Assembly: GCA_019188255.1 (NCBI GenBank)
Contig: JAETXT010000002.1
Span: forward strand, 2,294,001-2,358,000
Length of the DNA: 64,000 nucleotides
From: Verticillium longisporum
Taxonomy: Eukaryota; Ascomycota; Sordariomycetes; Glomerellales; Plectosphaerellaceae
Reading direction: 5' to 3'
Made by a program: the position numbers and the translations under genes. Below are positions 25,001-36,660 of this stretch, piece by piece; the stretch's first letter is position 1; every line of letters starts with the position of its first letter. The notes beneath the pieces were generated by a model. The model had not been told where the DNA came from. It did not search any database and saw nothing but the letters and a program-made list of their open reading frames with translations.

Positions 25001-26960
25001 CCTCGACATGTTCATCGCCCGGAACTTGCCCAAGTTTCCCCAATATCTGCTTTTCCCTGGATCCACCCTGAGGAGAATCCTCACAGGTCTCTGCAACTAC
25101 CCTGGAGAGGATCTCGCCGAAGATGCTCAGCTCAGCGCCGAGTACCTATTGTCAGTCTATCACCCTCCAGACACCAACAACCTGTTGCCGATCTTCAAGA
25201 AAGCCGGTTTCTATCGTATCCTGAAACAACAGTACAAGGCGGATAGGGAATATGGCATGCTGGTTCAGACTCATTTTGAAGACCATGATGAACGACATGC
25301 AGTCTTTGACTGCATCAGCGAGTGTTTCCGACCGCATAGTGGCCTGAGCACTAAACAGTTGCAAGACGTCGAAGATGTGATCCGTGAGCATGCTCAAGAC
25401 CTCATCGAGCTTGACCCCCGAGACTCTGCAAGGTCACTCGCCAACCAGTCTTCTGATCTTCACCAACACATCTTGAACTCTGTACAAAATGTGCCCGACT
25501 TGCAATTTGAGTATCTCCAGACGCTATTCGAGCCAGGCGGTCACGAAAGAAAGGAGGCACTAGTGGCAAACCCAGAGCGCGATCTCCTCGAGCGATACGT
25601 TCAGCTCATGTGTCAGTTTGACCCTGGTCATGTATCCGACTACATCAGTGTTGTTCAATCTGCAAACCTGAGACTGAGCATTCTGCTGCCAACCATGGAG
25701 GACACGGGCGTAATAGATGCTGCTGTGACGCTCATGGCTCGCGAAGGCCAGGTAAAGGACGCTATGGACAGACTCGTAAAGCATCTTGGGACGCTCGAAT
25801 CCGCTCTACAAGGTATCTTGGCGGGCGTGGAAGAGAGCGAAGACCGTCTCGGTCTACAAGATGCTGCAGAAGAAGTTCTCGGGGCCCTCCAGAAGTATGT
25901 TCATGTTGGCATTTGGCTATGTCAGGGACAAACAAAGTCAACCGCAAAGACCAAATCCGCCTCCCAGCGGGGGCAGCGGCAAGCAGCCAACGAGACGCTT
26001 TCAGCTTCCGAGGCGCTCTGGCTCAGCCTCATAGACGCGTCTGTCCATACTACTCGACAGCTGTCGGCGACCATCGATGCAGTCGGGAAAGCGCAAGACG
26101 ATGCGGACCGCGATCTTGAAAGCTGGGAGCGTCTCGATACAGACAAACTGCTGGGCCTTCTACGGTCTCTGGTCCAACACACGTTCACCGCTCTCCTGAC
26201 GACGACGTCCAGCTCTTCCAATGCCCAAGCCAACGGACGGGTCCTCACCACCGCCGGCAACAACATGTCATTCTTGCGCATATTGCGAGAGTTTCTTGCT
26301 CACGCCGCGGCCTCGTCACCAAACCTAGCGGATCTGAGGGCGGTTCTAGCCTCCATTTTCTCAGCTTACGCATACGAGGAGTCGATTCTTCGATTATCGA
26401 ACCGACTTCTCGAGCGAAGTCTGTTCGTCAATGTCAAGCAGTCGGTACAGTTGAGACAGCGAGGCTGGCGGCCGAAGGGCTCCACATGCGAGGCGTGCGG
26501 CCGGCGCGTCTGGGGACCAGGTGTATCAGGTAACGTATTTGAAGCTTGGGAGGATAAGCAGGCTGCTGAAGAGCAGAAACAGGCCGAGAGAAAGGCTCTG
26601 CTTGCAAGCATCACGGACAGAACTAAAGGCAAAGGCGCGGCAGCACATTCTGGACTACCTCCGCATGAAGCGCGGGGTAAGGGCAAGATCGGTCCAGGCA
26701 ATGGCGCAGAGCTGGCCCAGGATGCCGCAGGGAACAAATCAGAGGATGGCTCTCATGACGGCGACGACGCTGCGGATCTCACTGTAAACAGCATGCGCGA
26801 ACAGCCTCTGGGGCCATTGGTTGTTTTGGCGTGTAGGCACATTTATCACCAAGCGTGCCTGGATGCTTTGCAGTCTCAAAAGGAAGAGAGTGGTAAGAAG
26901 GATAGGACGAGCCGCGAGGCAAGCCATTCCAGGGAGTACAGATGCCCGGTTGATGGGTAG
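22001..26960 (+). CDS. VPS8: VPS8 homologue, CORVET endosomal tethering subunit
   Basis: Large Rab5-effector subunit of the CORVET complex, acting in early-endosome fusion and vacuolar sorting. Exon 1 is 22001-22351, the intron is 22352-22400 (49 bp, GTATGT), and exon 2 is 22401-26960. Both exons are in phase 0, giving 1636 aa. The N-terminal 220 residues are Ser/Pro-rich and disordered. PPWEVVRWTKLKK leads into a WD40-like propeller (VSASIVLGTSKGIILMFDYN, AITSIAISADHSTIAGGHANG). A long helical clathrin-repeat-type region follows. The C terminus has a degenerate RING-H2: CEACGRRVWGPG, a charged insertion, LACRHIYHQACLD, then YRCPVDG and stop. The last canonical cysteine of the final CxxC is Asp, and the protein ends two residues later. 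No frame damage over nearly 5 kb. Confidence 0.9.
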
Positions 26961-27477
26961 GGACGGGCTTAGCTTGGCAGCGATTACCTCTATACTATGT
27001 ACGAAATACCACGATTTCATGACTGACCACCCCAATTCACTCATAATTTGGGGTTCATCGTCTTTGCGTGTCCTGTCCCACGCACCGCAGGACATCCATC
27101 TGACGTATCGGAGATGCCGAGGCTTATGAGGCTGTGGTTGGCGCTGATCATATGCTGGGGACTGTCATCGAAACAGCGCTCATTGGCCTGGCTGAATCCT
27201 AGGCCTGGCCTCCCCTGACAGCCTTGCATCGGCCCCTAAAACCAGTCCGCCCGCCCCGCCAGTCTAAGTGTGCCAGGAACGTAGGTGCCTTTTTGGGGGG
27301 GCAGTAAGACCCTTGGACCCGGACCCGAATTGAACACGAACACGCGACATCATCTCGGCCACACCTTGACGACATCGTGCGAGTGACCTTCATGACCGCG
27401 CGCCCGCTTTGCACGAAGATGCGGTGAAGAAGCATCAGTTCATATAGAATCCCGAACCCAACACAAGGTCGCCTCCC
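26961..27477. other. Intergenic region between tandem genes
   Basis: 3' flank of VPS8 and promoter of the GUP1-like gene. No feature supported. Confidence 0.6.
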
Positions 27478-29575
27478 ATGGCGATCTTCTCCTACCTCCG
27501 GTCCATCTACGACCTCGACACCCTCGACACTCGCTTCACGAGCCCCTCCTCCGTCCCGTACAAGACTGTCGTCGAAGCGCGTGCCGACCCCGCGTTGGGC
27601 AGAGAACCTCCAATCAAGGCCCACAGTCGCTCTCAGCCGTCAAAATGGAGATCTCCAGAGTTTCTCATTTACTACCTCGTGCTGTCAGTCGTGGTGCCGT
27701 GGATGTTCTGGATCGCATACGACGTCTCGCGGCGTAAGATTTCCACTCCTGCGTTGATGGTGTGTGCTGACCCGCGCACGCAGCTACTGATCCTCGATAC
27801 CACAAGTATGAAAGGTTGCTTTCTGATGGCTGGATTCCAGGGCGCAAGATTGTACGTGATGATTGCCTTCCCCAACGAGACCACCAGCTGACAGCCTCAG
27901 GATGTGTCCGACCAGCAATATAGCTTCTTCCGATCCAACCTCCCTGCCATGAGCGCTCTTCTGGTCGTGCATCCGCTGCTGAGGAAAGCCTGGAACTCGG
28001 TTTTCCCCGTATCAAACGAGCTGCACCGAAGGTCAACGGCCGACCAGGGAGCTGCGCGACTGACGCAGCGTGCGAGCTTCGACTATATCTTCGCCCTGGT
28101 CTTCCTCGCCGTTCTTCACGGCGTCTCTGCGCTCAAAGTGCTGGCCATTTTGTATGCCAATTACAAGATAGCTACGGCTCTGCCGAGGAAACATGTGCCC
28201 ACGGCGACCTGGGCCTTCAACATCATCACGCTCTTTGCCAACGAGACTTTCCAGGGGTATCACTTCAAGCGGATAGCCCAATGGCTGTCTCCTGTCTCCG
28301 CCGATGCCCATGCGGCACAGCCTTTTCTCGTACAATGGGGCGCGACTTTGGACAGCTATGGCGGCCTAAACCCTCGTTGGGAGGTACTCTTCAACCTCAC
28401 CATCTTGCGCCTCATCAGCTTCAACCTTGACTATTACTGGAGCCTTGACTCCCGCAGTGGAAGCCCGCTCGAGGTAAGCTTCGATAAACCACCTCACACA
28501 CTCCTCTGTTCCCAATAATCCGCGATGCTGATATTCCCAAGAAGAAGCAACTCGACCCCTCCAATCTCTCCGAACGCGACCGTATCGCCATCCCGGCTGA
28601 ACCCCAGGACTTCACCTGGCGGAACTACGTTGCATACGCCATCTATGCGCCCCTCTACCTCGTGGGACCCATCATGACCTTCAACGACTTCATATCACAG
28701 CTCAAGCACCGTTCTGCCAGTATCGAAGGGCCCCGGACGGCCCGGTATGCGATCCGCTTCGTGTTCACCCTTCTAGCTATGGAAGTCATCCTCCACTACG
28801 ACTATGTTGGCGCCATCTCCCACGCCGCCCCTGTCTGGGCCGACTACACGGCTGCTCAGCTGTCCCTCCTTTCCTTCTTTAACCTTCACCTCATCTGGCT
28901 TAAACTCCTCCTCCCTTGGCGCCTCTTCCGTCTCTGGGCCCTGCTCGACGGCGTCGACCCTCCCGAGAACATGATCCGCTGCGTCTGCAACAACTTCTCC
29001 ACAAAGTCTTTCTGGAAGGCATGGCACCGCTCCTACAACCGCTGGCTCATCCGCTACATCTACGTGCCCCTCGGCGGCGCCGACTTTGCCGGCTGGCGCC
29101 GCTCTGTCCGCTCCGTCGCGACCTTTCTCCTCGTCTTCACCTTTGTCGCGTTGTGGCACGACATTCGTCTGCGCCTGCTCATCTGGGGCTGGCTTATCGT
29201 GCTGTTCATGATGCCCGAGGTCATCGCCGGCTTCCTGTTCCCGGCCAAAAAGTACACGGCCAAGCAGTACCGCATGCTCAGCGGCGCCGGTGCCGTGGCC
29301 AACGTGATCATGATGATCATGGCCAACCTCGTCGGTTTCGCCGTCGGGCTGGATGGGCTGCAGGTGATTCTGTACCAGATCCTGCATGACTGGTCCGGTG
29401 AGTGTTTCCCGTCTCCTACTCTCCTTCTCCTCCTCCTTGTTCGTTCCCTTCGAGCTGACGCTTATCAGGGCTCCTCTTCCTCGTCACGGCATGCGGGGCG
29501 CTGTTCGTGGGCATTCAGGTCATGTTTGAGGTTCGCGAGTCGGAACTCAGGAAGGGCATTTCACTCAAGTGCTAG
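27478..29575 (+). CDS. GUP1: GUP1-like MBOAT O-acyltransferase
   Basis: Membrane-bound O-acyltransferase. In yeast, Gup1 adds a C26 acyl chain during GPI-anchor lipid remodelling in the ER and was first described in glycerol uptake. Exons are 27478-27733, 27784-27851, 27901-28473, 28542-29397 and 29469-29575, totalling 1860 nt (619 aa). Introns are 49-71 bp with GTAAG/GTACGT/GTGAGT donors. The third acceptor could be 28541 or 28544 (Lys repeat). Family landmarks are HKYERLLSDGWIPGRK, YSFFRSNLPAM, NFNLDYYWSLD, the MBOAT core SYNRWLIRYIYVPLGG, and WHDIRLRLLIWGW with the presumed catalytic His. A late LHDWSG segment crosses intron 4. About ten hydrophobic segments. The exon 1 and 2 junction spells SRPTDPRYHKYE, supporting the splice model. 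Confidence 0.92.
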
Positions 29576-29746
29576 GCGGTCTGGGGCGTGTACTCGTTTG
29601 TATATTGCACGACGGAAAATTATCACAAGTACAACATCTCACCATCTGTTAAACTACCCTCCCGTTCTCAAACCAGCGTGTTTCGCCGACATTAGGCATT
29701 ATGATTACGTCGTTCTCTTGTCGCTCTTCCCATCTTCTCCGAACTC

Positions 29747-30702
29747 TCAGAATCGATCGACCGGCCCGTCGAGCTCGGCCTCGCGATCATGATTTGGCTT
29801 GGCGGTATGACCGATGGTACCCATCTCCGTCTCGTCGTACGCGGGCTGGCGCGCAAACTTGCCATCCATGCCGAGGCGGCGCTCCGTCAGCCACTGGCGC
29901 ACCCAGACGAGGCCCTTGACGGCCCAGAAGATGATGAGCAAGGCGGCGGCGATGCCGAGGATGTAGCCAGCCACGACGCCGGAACCGTTGGCGTCCGGGT
30001 CGAGGAAGCTGTACGGGTAGAAGCCGCGGGTGGCCTCGGTCATGTAGGCGAGGCCGAGGTAGAAGGCGAGGATGACAATGAGCCAGAGCATGTGGACGAG
30101 GCGCATCTGGTCGTAGGCCGTGCGGGGGATGATGATTTCGAAAAGAGCAAAGGCCGAGTTGAGGGCGTGCTGCGAAATGTTCGAGTAGGCCTGGTAGGGC
30201 TGCTCGTACCAGGGGCCGGAGTAGAGGACGCCCCAGTAGACGATGGTGACGAGCCACGGGTAGACGGTGATGGTGGTGTAGAAGAGGGCATGCAGCGCTT
30301 GCAGAGGCCGGGGGAAGGAGTCGAGCAGAGGGCGTGCGCGCAGCGCGTAGGTGAGCGTATGGATGGCAGCAAAGGCAAAGTAGAAGCCCAGGCCCCAAAA
30401 GGTGAGGATCGTGAAAAAGGAGAACTCGTCGACGGCGGCGTCGCACCCACGGGGGCCAGATATGCAGTGACGGGCAATCAGATAGAATCGGGTGGTAAAG
30501 ATGAAGATGCTCTGAAGTCGCGGCGATTAGACCAGTCTCGCCGTTGGGGATCGCGTGTTCTGCAACAAGGAGGTCTTACAATTAGGGCGCGGCAGGCAAA
30601 AAGTACCCACGGCGACAGGAGCCATGAAGTCTCGAAGCGGTTGGAGGGATCCCAGAGGTCCCTGTCGAAGCGAAAGCCATCGGTCCATGATTTGCGCGAC
30701 AT
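29747..30702 (-). CDS. Multi-pass membrane protein, family uncertain
   Basis: Two exons on the complement: 30702-30580 and 30511-29747, with intron 30579-30512 (GTAAGA donor). They total 888 nt and encode 295 aa starting MSRKSWTDGFRFDRDLWDPS. There are about six hydrophobic segments, including FFTILTFWGLGFYFAFAAI, YPWLVTIVYWGVLY, LWLIVILAFYLGLAYM and GYILGIAAALLIIFWAVKG. The cytosolic-looking tail is charged (ERRLGMDGKFARQPAYDETEMG). I tentatively relate it to fungal UPF0641/FAR-17a-like membrane proteins, but cannot confirm this. The gene converges on GUP1, with only 171 bp between the stop codons. Frame is intact. Confidence 0.8.
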
Positions 30703-31094
30703 GATTGCGGCGACGACGGTGAAGTGAGAAGATGGAGGTGCCGACGCGTTGCTGCGACGTCGTCGCGATGCAAGTTTTGGAGGTTTGCACGCTGGCGCCC
30801 AATAACTTTCTCAGGGTACTTACTGGATGGGCTGAATCAAAATGACAGCGGTGGGCCTTCAGCGATCTCTTGGCGGCCCTTGTGCAGCATTCGCTCGTTA
30901 TCTTGCTGATCCTACCCTGCCATCCAATTGCTCGGCCGGATCTAGGAGCTTAATTGGGCAGTTTCGGCCGAGTTATGCTCGAGTCGTCGAGCACTACCTG
31001 ACTGTACTCACGCTCCAACTCCAGAAGACGGTGCCTGACAGCACCTGGCCGCGGGACCCCTTTTGTTTTTATGTATGACTGGATGAGGTTGCAA

Positions 31095-31130
31095 ATTGGC
31101 ATCAGCATTGGCATTGGCGTTGGCAATGGT
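31095..31130 (+). repeat. Imperfect ATTGGC hexamer repeat
   Basis: Six hexamers in tandem: ATTGGC, ATCAGC, ATTGGC, ATTGGC, GTTGGC, AATGGT. Intergenic. Confidence 0.8.
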
Positions 31131-33176
31131 GTCATGGCTGGGCAGTGGGCCCCGCAGGTGCTGACGTTGAAGGCATACAGGCCACGGTGTACGCTCGCTG
31201 TGGTGGAGGTACAGGGCTCTGTCTGCATGCCGTGTCTGCATGCCGTGGTACCAACGTCGTATTGGAGTCTTGGTCCTGGTCCAGTTGCCTTAGTAGAGGA
31301 GTACTTTTTCAATGAGTGCGACCAAGTGATCTCCAAAGTCTGCGTTCAGGCCGCCATGGGACGAGCCTCCAACAGGCTATCCACGGCATCCACGGCAACG
31401 CAAACCTGATGGAGGGTCGTTGAGCAGTGAAACGGTGAAGGTGAATGGGAGGCTGCAGGTGCGAGCTGCAAGCCATTCAGTCAATAGAGCCAATGGAGCA
31501 TCTGTGAGGAGGCCCTGAATCACTGTCCAGGGTTGTCGCGTCCGGCCGAAGCCCGATTGACGACTCGCGGGGTCCCGTTTCCTTTAATTGATGTGCCCAC
31601 AACGGATGGACAGCCACTGGACGACGGGTCAACCGACATTTGACGAGACGAATGAGTCCAATATTTGGGGGCTGGTTGCAAAGGACGGCACAAAAACGGC
31701 ATCATGTGCCAATGGCCAAGCTCGGTCTTGTCGTCATTTCATCTCCTTTCGGTCTTGTTCTTTTCTTCCTATGGCGGGGAGTGGGTGGATTTGGCTGGGA
31801 GGTTGGTGCTGGCGTTGGTCGTGGTGCTATTACTGGTGCTGACGCTGGCGCCGTCGAGCGCCTTGGCGGCGTGATGGTGGAACTCACCCTCCCGGCGGGG
31901 AGGGAGGGGGCAGGCAATGGGGTTCATCATCTTGGGATCAACTCGGAACCCGAGGGTCTGTTTCTAGGTCCAAAGCAGTGGGTCAGCTTCCTGAATCAAC
32001 CAGCAATCAAGCAATCCATAGCCGTGTGAGCTGTGTCTTCCGGCGTCGGTCGCTCGCCGCAGTGACCCGGGTCAGGAAGGCAACGCGCGATGCGCAAAGT
32101 TCGATCAAACAGCCAGTTGGCAGACACAGCGTGGGGACATCGATTTGAGCTGGGCAGTTTGAGAGTTAGGAGAAGCGAGCTAGAGCTGAAGAACCTGGTG
32201 CTCGGTGCGTCGACGGCTCGCCGTCCGATGGTGCTGACTGGAAGATTGACTCGTGTCAAGCTGGTGGGTGCGATTCGGTTGCAGCCGACAGGCGAGGATC
32301 ATTGGCGACTGGTGTGTCGCCTACAGTCACTAGGGGCGGGATATTAGATGAAGCCGCAATGAGGGTTTGACGAAGTCCAACCCAGTTCGACCAAAGTTTT
32401 CGTCATCCACAGTCTGCAATCTCTCTGGTCGTGATTGAGCATCTCGATGAAGAGGGAAACACACTATGCAGAGCATTGAGTCTGGAAGGCCAAGATGTGC
32501 TGTTCAACAAAGACCCAGGGCGTTCGTGTGCCTCGAGGACATACAGTAGCAAAGTTTCGCAAGTGCAAGGTACTGCTGGGAGGGAGGCCAGCAAGGAACA
32601 TGGAGGGAGGGAGAGGATGCTGGAGGGGCTGAGCCTGTTCGGTGACCTGGCGCATAAAGGTGAAGACGAGGATCAGCACACCGAAGCAGCCATTGCACGA
32701 GGTAAACGCTCTTCTCCTGGCGTCTCAGGGAACACCAAGGGATCGATCAACATGCTCCTTGTGTCAAGGGCGTGTTTCCCACGTTGCCGGCAAGCGGCGG
32801 CACGCACCAAAAGAAGGAAACTTTCTGGCAGGACGACTGGAATGGCGATGAGACTCGCGGAGGGGTCAATCGTGCATAAATCATCGAACCCCCCCGTTCC
32901 CCTTTCCGAGCTTCCTCAGAGTCGGGGATCAGCGGCTGCGGCTGCGGCCCATGCTCCTCGATTCGTGGCAATGCGACGCTGGACGAATAAAGTATTGGCA
33001 AGCCTACATGTACAGGCCGCGCGTGGACTGCTGCTTCAGTGGCCAAGCACCACTGAGAGAAGGGTGGCAGTCCCATATTTTGCACGTCTCGCGAGTTGTG
33101 CAGCACATGGAGCGTCCGTGTACATGCACAATCTGTCGTCCACCATACCTACCTACCTACCATGGGTAAGGCAGGT

Positions 33177-33188
33177 GGGGGGGGGGGG
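33177..33188 (+). repeat. G12 homopolymer
   Basis: Twelve consecutive G bases just after TACCTACC repeats. The true length is doubtful given the homopolymer under-calls elsewhere in the window. Confidence 0.9.
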
Positions 33189-33389
33189 CGATGGTCAGGT
33201 CCAGCCCACTAGAATCCCCACATTCGGCTGTAGCTCGTGCCTGGGTCGTGGTACAGGTGCCACCATGGCGAATGCAAGCGCGACTGACCTCTGCTCAGGC
33301 GGGCAAAGCGGACAAGAGCGGGCAGGAGGTGGCTCCTAGGCTATTCCACATAGGATCGCCCCTTGTGTTACTTTGCATCAATCTTTGGT

Positions 33390-33410
33390 GCATCTGCATC
33401 TGCATCTGCA
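33390..33410 (+). repeat. GCATCT hexamer repeat
   Basis: Three GCATCT units plus GCA in intergenic DNA. Confidence 0.8.
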
Positions 33411-33551
33411 CGCTCAGGGGCACAGGCCCCAGCAGAGAGAGACCGTAACCTCTGTCCAGGTACGGAAGTTAGGCTGCTTTCGCTTTCCCCCCTGACCCAG
33501 TCAGGGCCCCAGATCAGGGCCCCGGGAACCCAGTGATGCCACGGCCCTTCT

Positions 33552-33578
33552 AGGCAGGCCAGGCAGGCCAGGCAGGCC
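33552..33578 (+). repeat. AGGCAGGCC nonamer, three tandem copies
   Basis: Three perfect copies of AGGCAGGCC, followed by a degenerate fourth. Intergenic. Confidence 0.85.
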
Positions 33579-34355
33579 AAGCAGACCAACGAACGCAATG
33601 AGCACTGCAAGACGGAGGGGCCCAAGACTCAGAAGCTGTCCGTCTGTTTGACCTCTTTTTTTTGCACCCCCTCATCCCCCCTTTGTCTGCCCTGCCTTTC
33701 GAACTGGAAACAAAGTCGTGTACTGTTGCATTGCGTCTTCACCCAACTTCCTATTCTCTGGTGTCTCGTTGTCTTTGTTCCCCCCCTCCATTCGCCGCCC
33801 AGCGTCGCTCGACCACCTCTCTCACCCTCCTCGTCCATTTGGCGCAGCCAGCGCGAGCCAGCAGTAGCTCACCACGCACCAGCCCTCTCTGCTTCGCCCC
33901 TCGCTTGCATTCCAGGCGCCACACTCGCTTCGATAGCCCTCCAGCTGTCTCTCTGATCGGCCAAGGCCGCGAGCTGTTGCTTCTTTCAACACCACTTGCA
34001 ATCGATCTCGCACACCGACGGTTGTCGAATCGCCCCGACTGGACTGCTCGCCTGTCATGAGGTGCGACGCCTTCTGAAGCCCGTACTACAAGGTCCCCCT
34101 AGGTGGCTTATCGACAATAATCTGTCCCCTTTGCCCCCATCGACGATACAATCCAGCAGCGGCCGCAACCGCCAACACAAAATAGCGGCGGCTGGCTACA
34201 CCACTGATCTGGGAGCGCACACGCCTAGAGTCACCGTCGCACAAATTCTGGTGGCGGTCGACCGGGTGTCACCAACCAAAATTGGTCCAGCATCGACAGC
34301 TGCTACCCTCCGAACGACACCGAGATACCCCAGCCATCGCCGCCCCGAACCGGCC

Positions 34356-36660
34356 ATGGCCACTTCTGCCGACCCCTATCGCCTCTCCTTCGGCGCCAAC
34401 GATGCCCTTGATCTCAGTCTCAACCTGCCCATAGTCTTGCCTCCGCCTTCTTCAGGCGCGCCTCGCGACCATGAATCCGACGATGGTGACCATGACGAGC
34501 TGCCTGTTTCGTGGGGCAAGGCGCCAACGATAGTTGAACGGCAAAGCGACACCGAGGATGACGACCGAAAAGCTTCTTCCGAAATATTTGGCAGCCGCAC
34601 CGATACTAGTGGAGAGTTCGATGACCCCGACACAGACGCCGAGCGGACGCCTACTACTGTCCGCGTGCCACACATTCCGGAGAGGAACATGCGACGGACC
34701 AGCAAGAAGCCACCTCTCGCTGCCAACTCCAATGTTCCCCTCCACCCCATTCACTCTATGCAAGCTGCTTTTGCTGAGTCTCTCCTCGAGGTCACGGACG
34801 GGAAGCCAGCAGAGAAGCCCAAGATTCGGTTCGGAGATGCCAAAGCCCGCCGCGAGGAGCTCATAAGCCAGGAACGGGATGAAGAACTCTTGAGTGCTCA
34901 GTGGCGGTTCCGACCCGGCCAGCAGCAGCATGAGCTCATGAAGCTCATGTCTCAGATCTCTTTTGGCGTCTACCTGTTGCTCAACGGCATGGCCAATAGC
35001 GCCTCCCAAGTGGTCAACATTCTTCAAGGTCATATCGACGAGGTGGACGAGTTCCTTGAGGTCACCATGGAGGACTTTCAGCAAGCTTCTGCCGATTTGA
35101 AAGAGCGTATCGATTACCTGCGATTACCTATGGAGAACCTTGAGGTCTTTGAGAAGCTTCTGGAGGATCGCAATTTCCGCCTTCAGATTGTTGAAGGGAA
35201 CGAGAAGATTGAGCATATCCTCGCTCGCACGAACATGCAACTCGAGCAGTACGATCAGGATATTCAGCAAGGCCTCTCGTCTGCACGAGAATTTGCCGTC
35301 TATCTTTCGCAACAGAAAGATGGCTCGTGGCGACAGGATCGTCCTGATGTTGCCGATATCTACGAAGCCATGAAGGGGAACACTGAGGGTTGGTTCAACG
35401 CCTTTGCAGACTTGCAGGCCCAGGGTAAGGATCTCAACGCTCTTGTCGTTGAGCTCAGCCAAATGGTGGCCGAGATGAGCAGCAAGGCGGGGGAGGTGAG
35501 CCGCAGGACTTGGGTATGTTCCTCCAAATGCGACATCGATCTTTGCATTTCGACCAACTTATCCTTTATTGACAATTCCGGTGACAGGCAACGATTCCCC
35601 CTTTCACCATTCCGCTATCAGAGACGCCAGCGAGCGAGGCGTCCCCAAAGTCTCCGCAGTCCTCTATGCAATCATCCAGGAGTGGGAGGCAGTCTACTCG
35701 TCGCGCAAGCAGCCTTGTCGGCTCAGCTCCGAGCAGCTCGCAGTCCAATGCGCAACCCACATACTTCAATATTCCGATTGCGAAACATGAGCCCAGCACT
35801 TCACCCCATCAACCAACGAAGAGTCTGACCCCCAAGCTATCGCTCAATACCGTCGGTACCCTATCATCTGAAACTGATTCTCACCATTCCGACCCGGATG
35901 CTCAGTTGGATGCCGGCCCGGTGGTGGACGACGCGCCGCTTTACATTCTGCAGCCGCGCACGTACACCCCACAGCCCCCTGAGCCGCTGCCATCGCCAAT
36001 GGTTCGAGAACCGCCTCAATTGGCAAAGGAACCTGACCAGAGCCTTTCGAAGAAGACGTCTCTTCGACAGCGCGTTTCCATGAAAACGACACCGCCAGAG
36101 TCTATCCACATTCCTCGTCCCCATCCCGCCGAATTCCAGCGACCACCCCAGGCAACTCGGTCCCATCAATCACCAGACTCCGCCTATGGCTCCGACGACC
36201 AGCAACGTCCGCGGTATGGCACGATTCATGAGTTGTCGCCCCCGGCGCTGCCTCCGGTGGTAGCATCACCACGGTCCGAACATCATCAGTTTTATCGTCC
36301 CGTACAAGCCAGCCCCCATTCGCCCCTCCAGCAGCGCCCCCTGACAGCCGGCGCCTCGCCCCGAACACCATATTCATCACAACAGCCAGATTATCGCCCG
36401 GGCCATCAGCGTAATGCTCCGTCGCGAATGGGCGGAGCTAGCATGCTCAGCAATGTGACGACCATGACATACGACTCTCAGGCATCTGGCACTACGCAAA
36501 AGCTTAAGAAGAAACGCAGTGCCTTTGGCTGGCTCAAAAGGCCTTTTCACTTGATGAAGAGGAGCGCATGGCTTATGAGGCTCGGAAGCAGCAGACCCTG
36601 CAGAATCCGTACTACGATGCACGTAGCCCCAAGTACGTGGATGGTAAGCGGGTTCGTTAA
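34356..36660 (+). CDS. Uncharacterised fungal protein with central helical region; one frame break near C terminus
   Basis: Function not recognised. Exon 1 is 34356-35513, the intron is 35514-35587 (GTATGT donor), and exon 2 is 35588-36660. With one added base the total is 2232 nt (743 aa). I chose ATG 34356 (MATSADPYRLSFGAND). The open frame runs upstream to 33996, but that part is low-complexity leader. The N-terminal 130 residues are acidic and disordered. Residues about 150-385 are strongly helical with coiled-coil character (QQHELMKLMSQISFGVYLLL, HIDEVDEFLEVTMEDFQQA). The second half is Pro/Ser/Gln-rich. At AAAA 36535-36538 the frame breaks. One more A gives FGWLKKAFSLDEEERMAYEA and the basic end SPKYVDGKRVR, stopping at 36658-36660. 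Without it a spurious tail runs to 36712. That short basic C-terminal block looks like a conserved motif. Confidence 0.75.

Larger units (their letters stand above)
30703..34355. other. 3.65 kb spacer with simple repeats; leader of the 34356 gene
   Basis: No gene supported. A 302-codon frame at 32431-33339 has no recognisable domain and runs through simple repeats. Simple-sequence tracts are listed separately. A TACCTACCTACC tract lies at about 33148-33160. From about 33650 to 34355 the + strand is rich in C and T, as expected of the transcribed leader of the next gene. Confidence 0.55.

Noticed and set aside
28773..29387. 204-codon reverse-strand frame
   Set aside because: Antisense of the GUP1 exon 4.
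29789..30727. 312-codon forward open frame
   Set aside because: Antisense of the reverse-strand multi-pass membrane protein; Glu/Gly/Arg composition typical of a shadow frame.
32431..33339. 302-codon forward open frame
   Set aside because: Runs through simple repeats and a G12 tract; no domain or signal seen.
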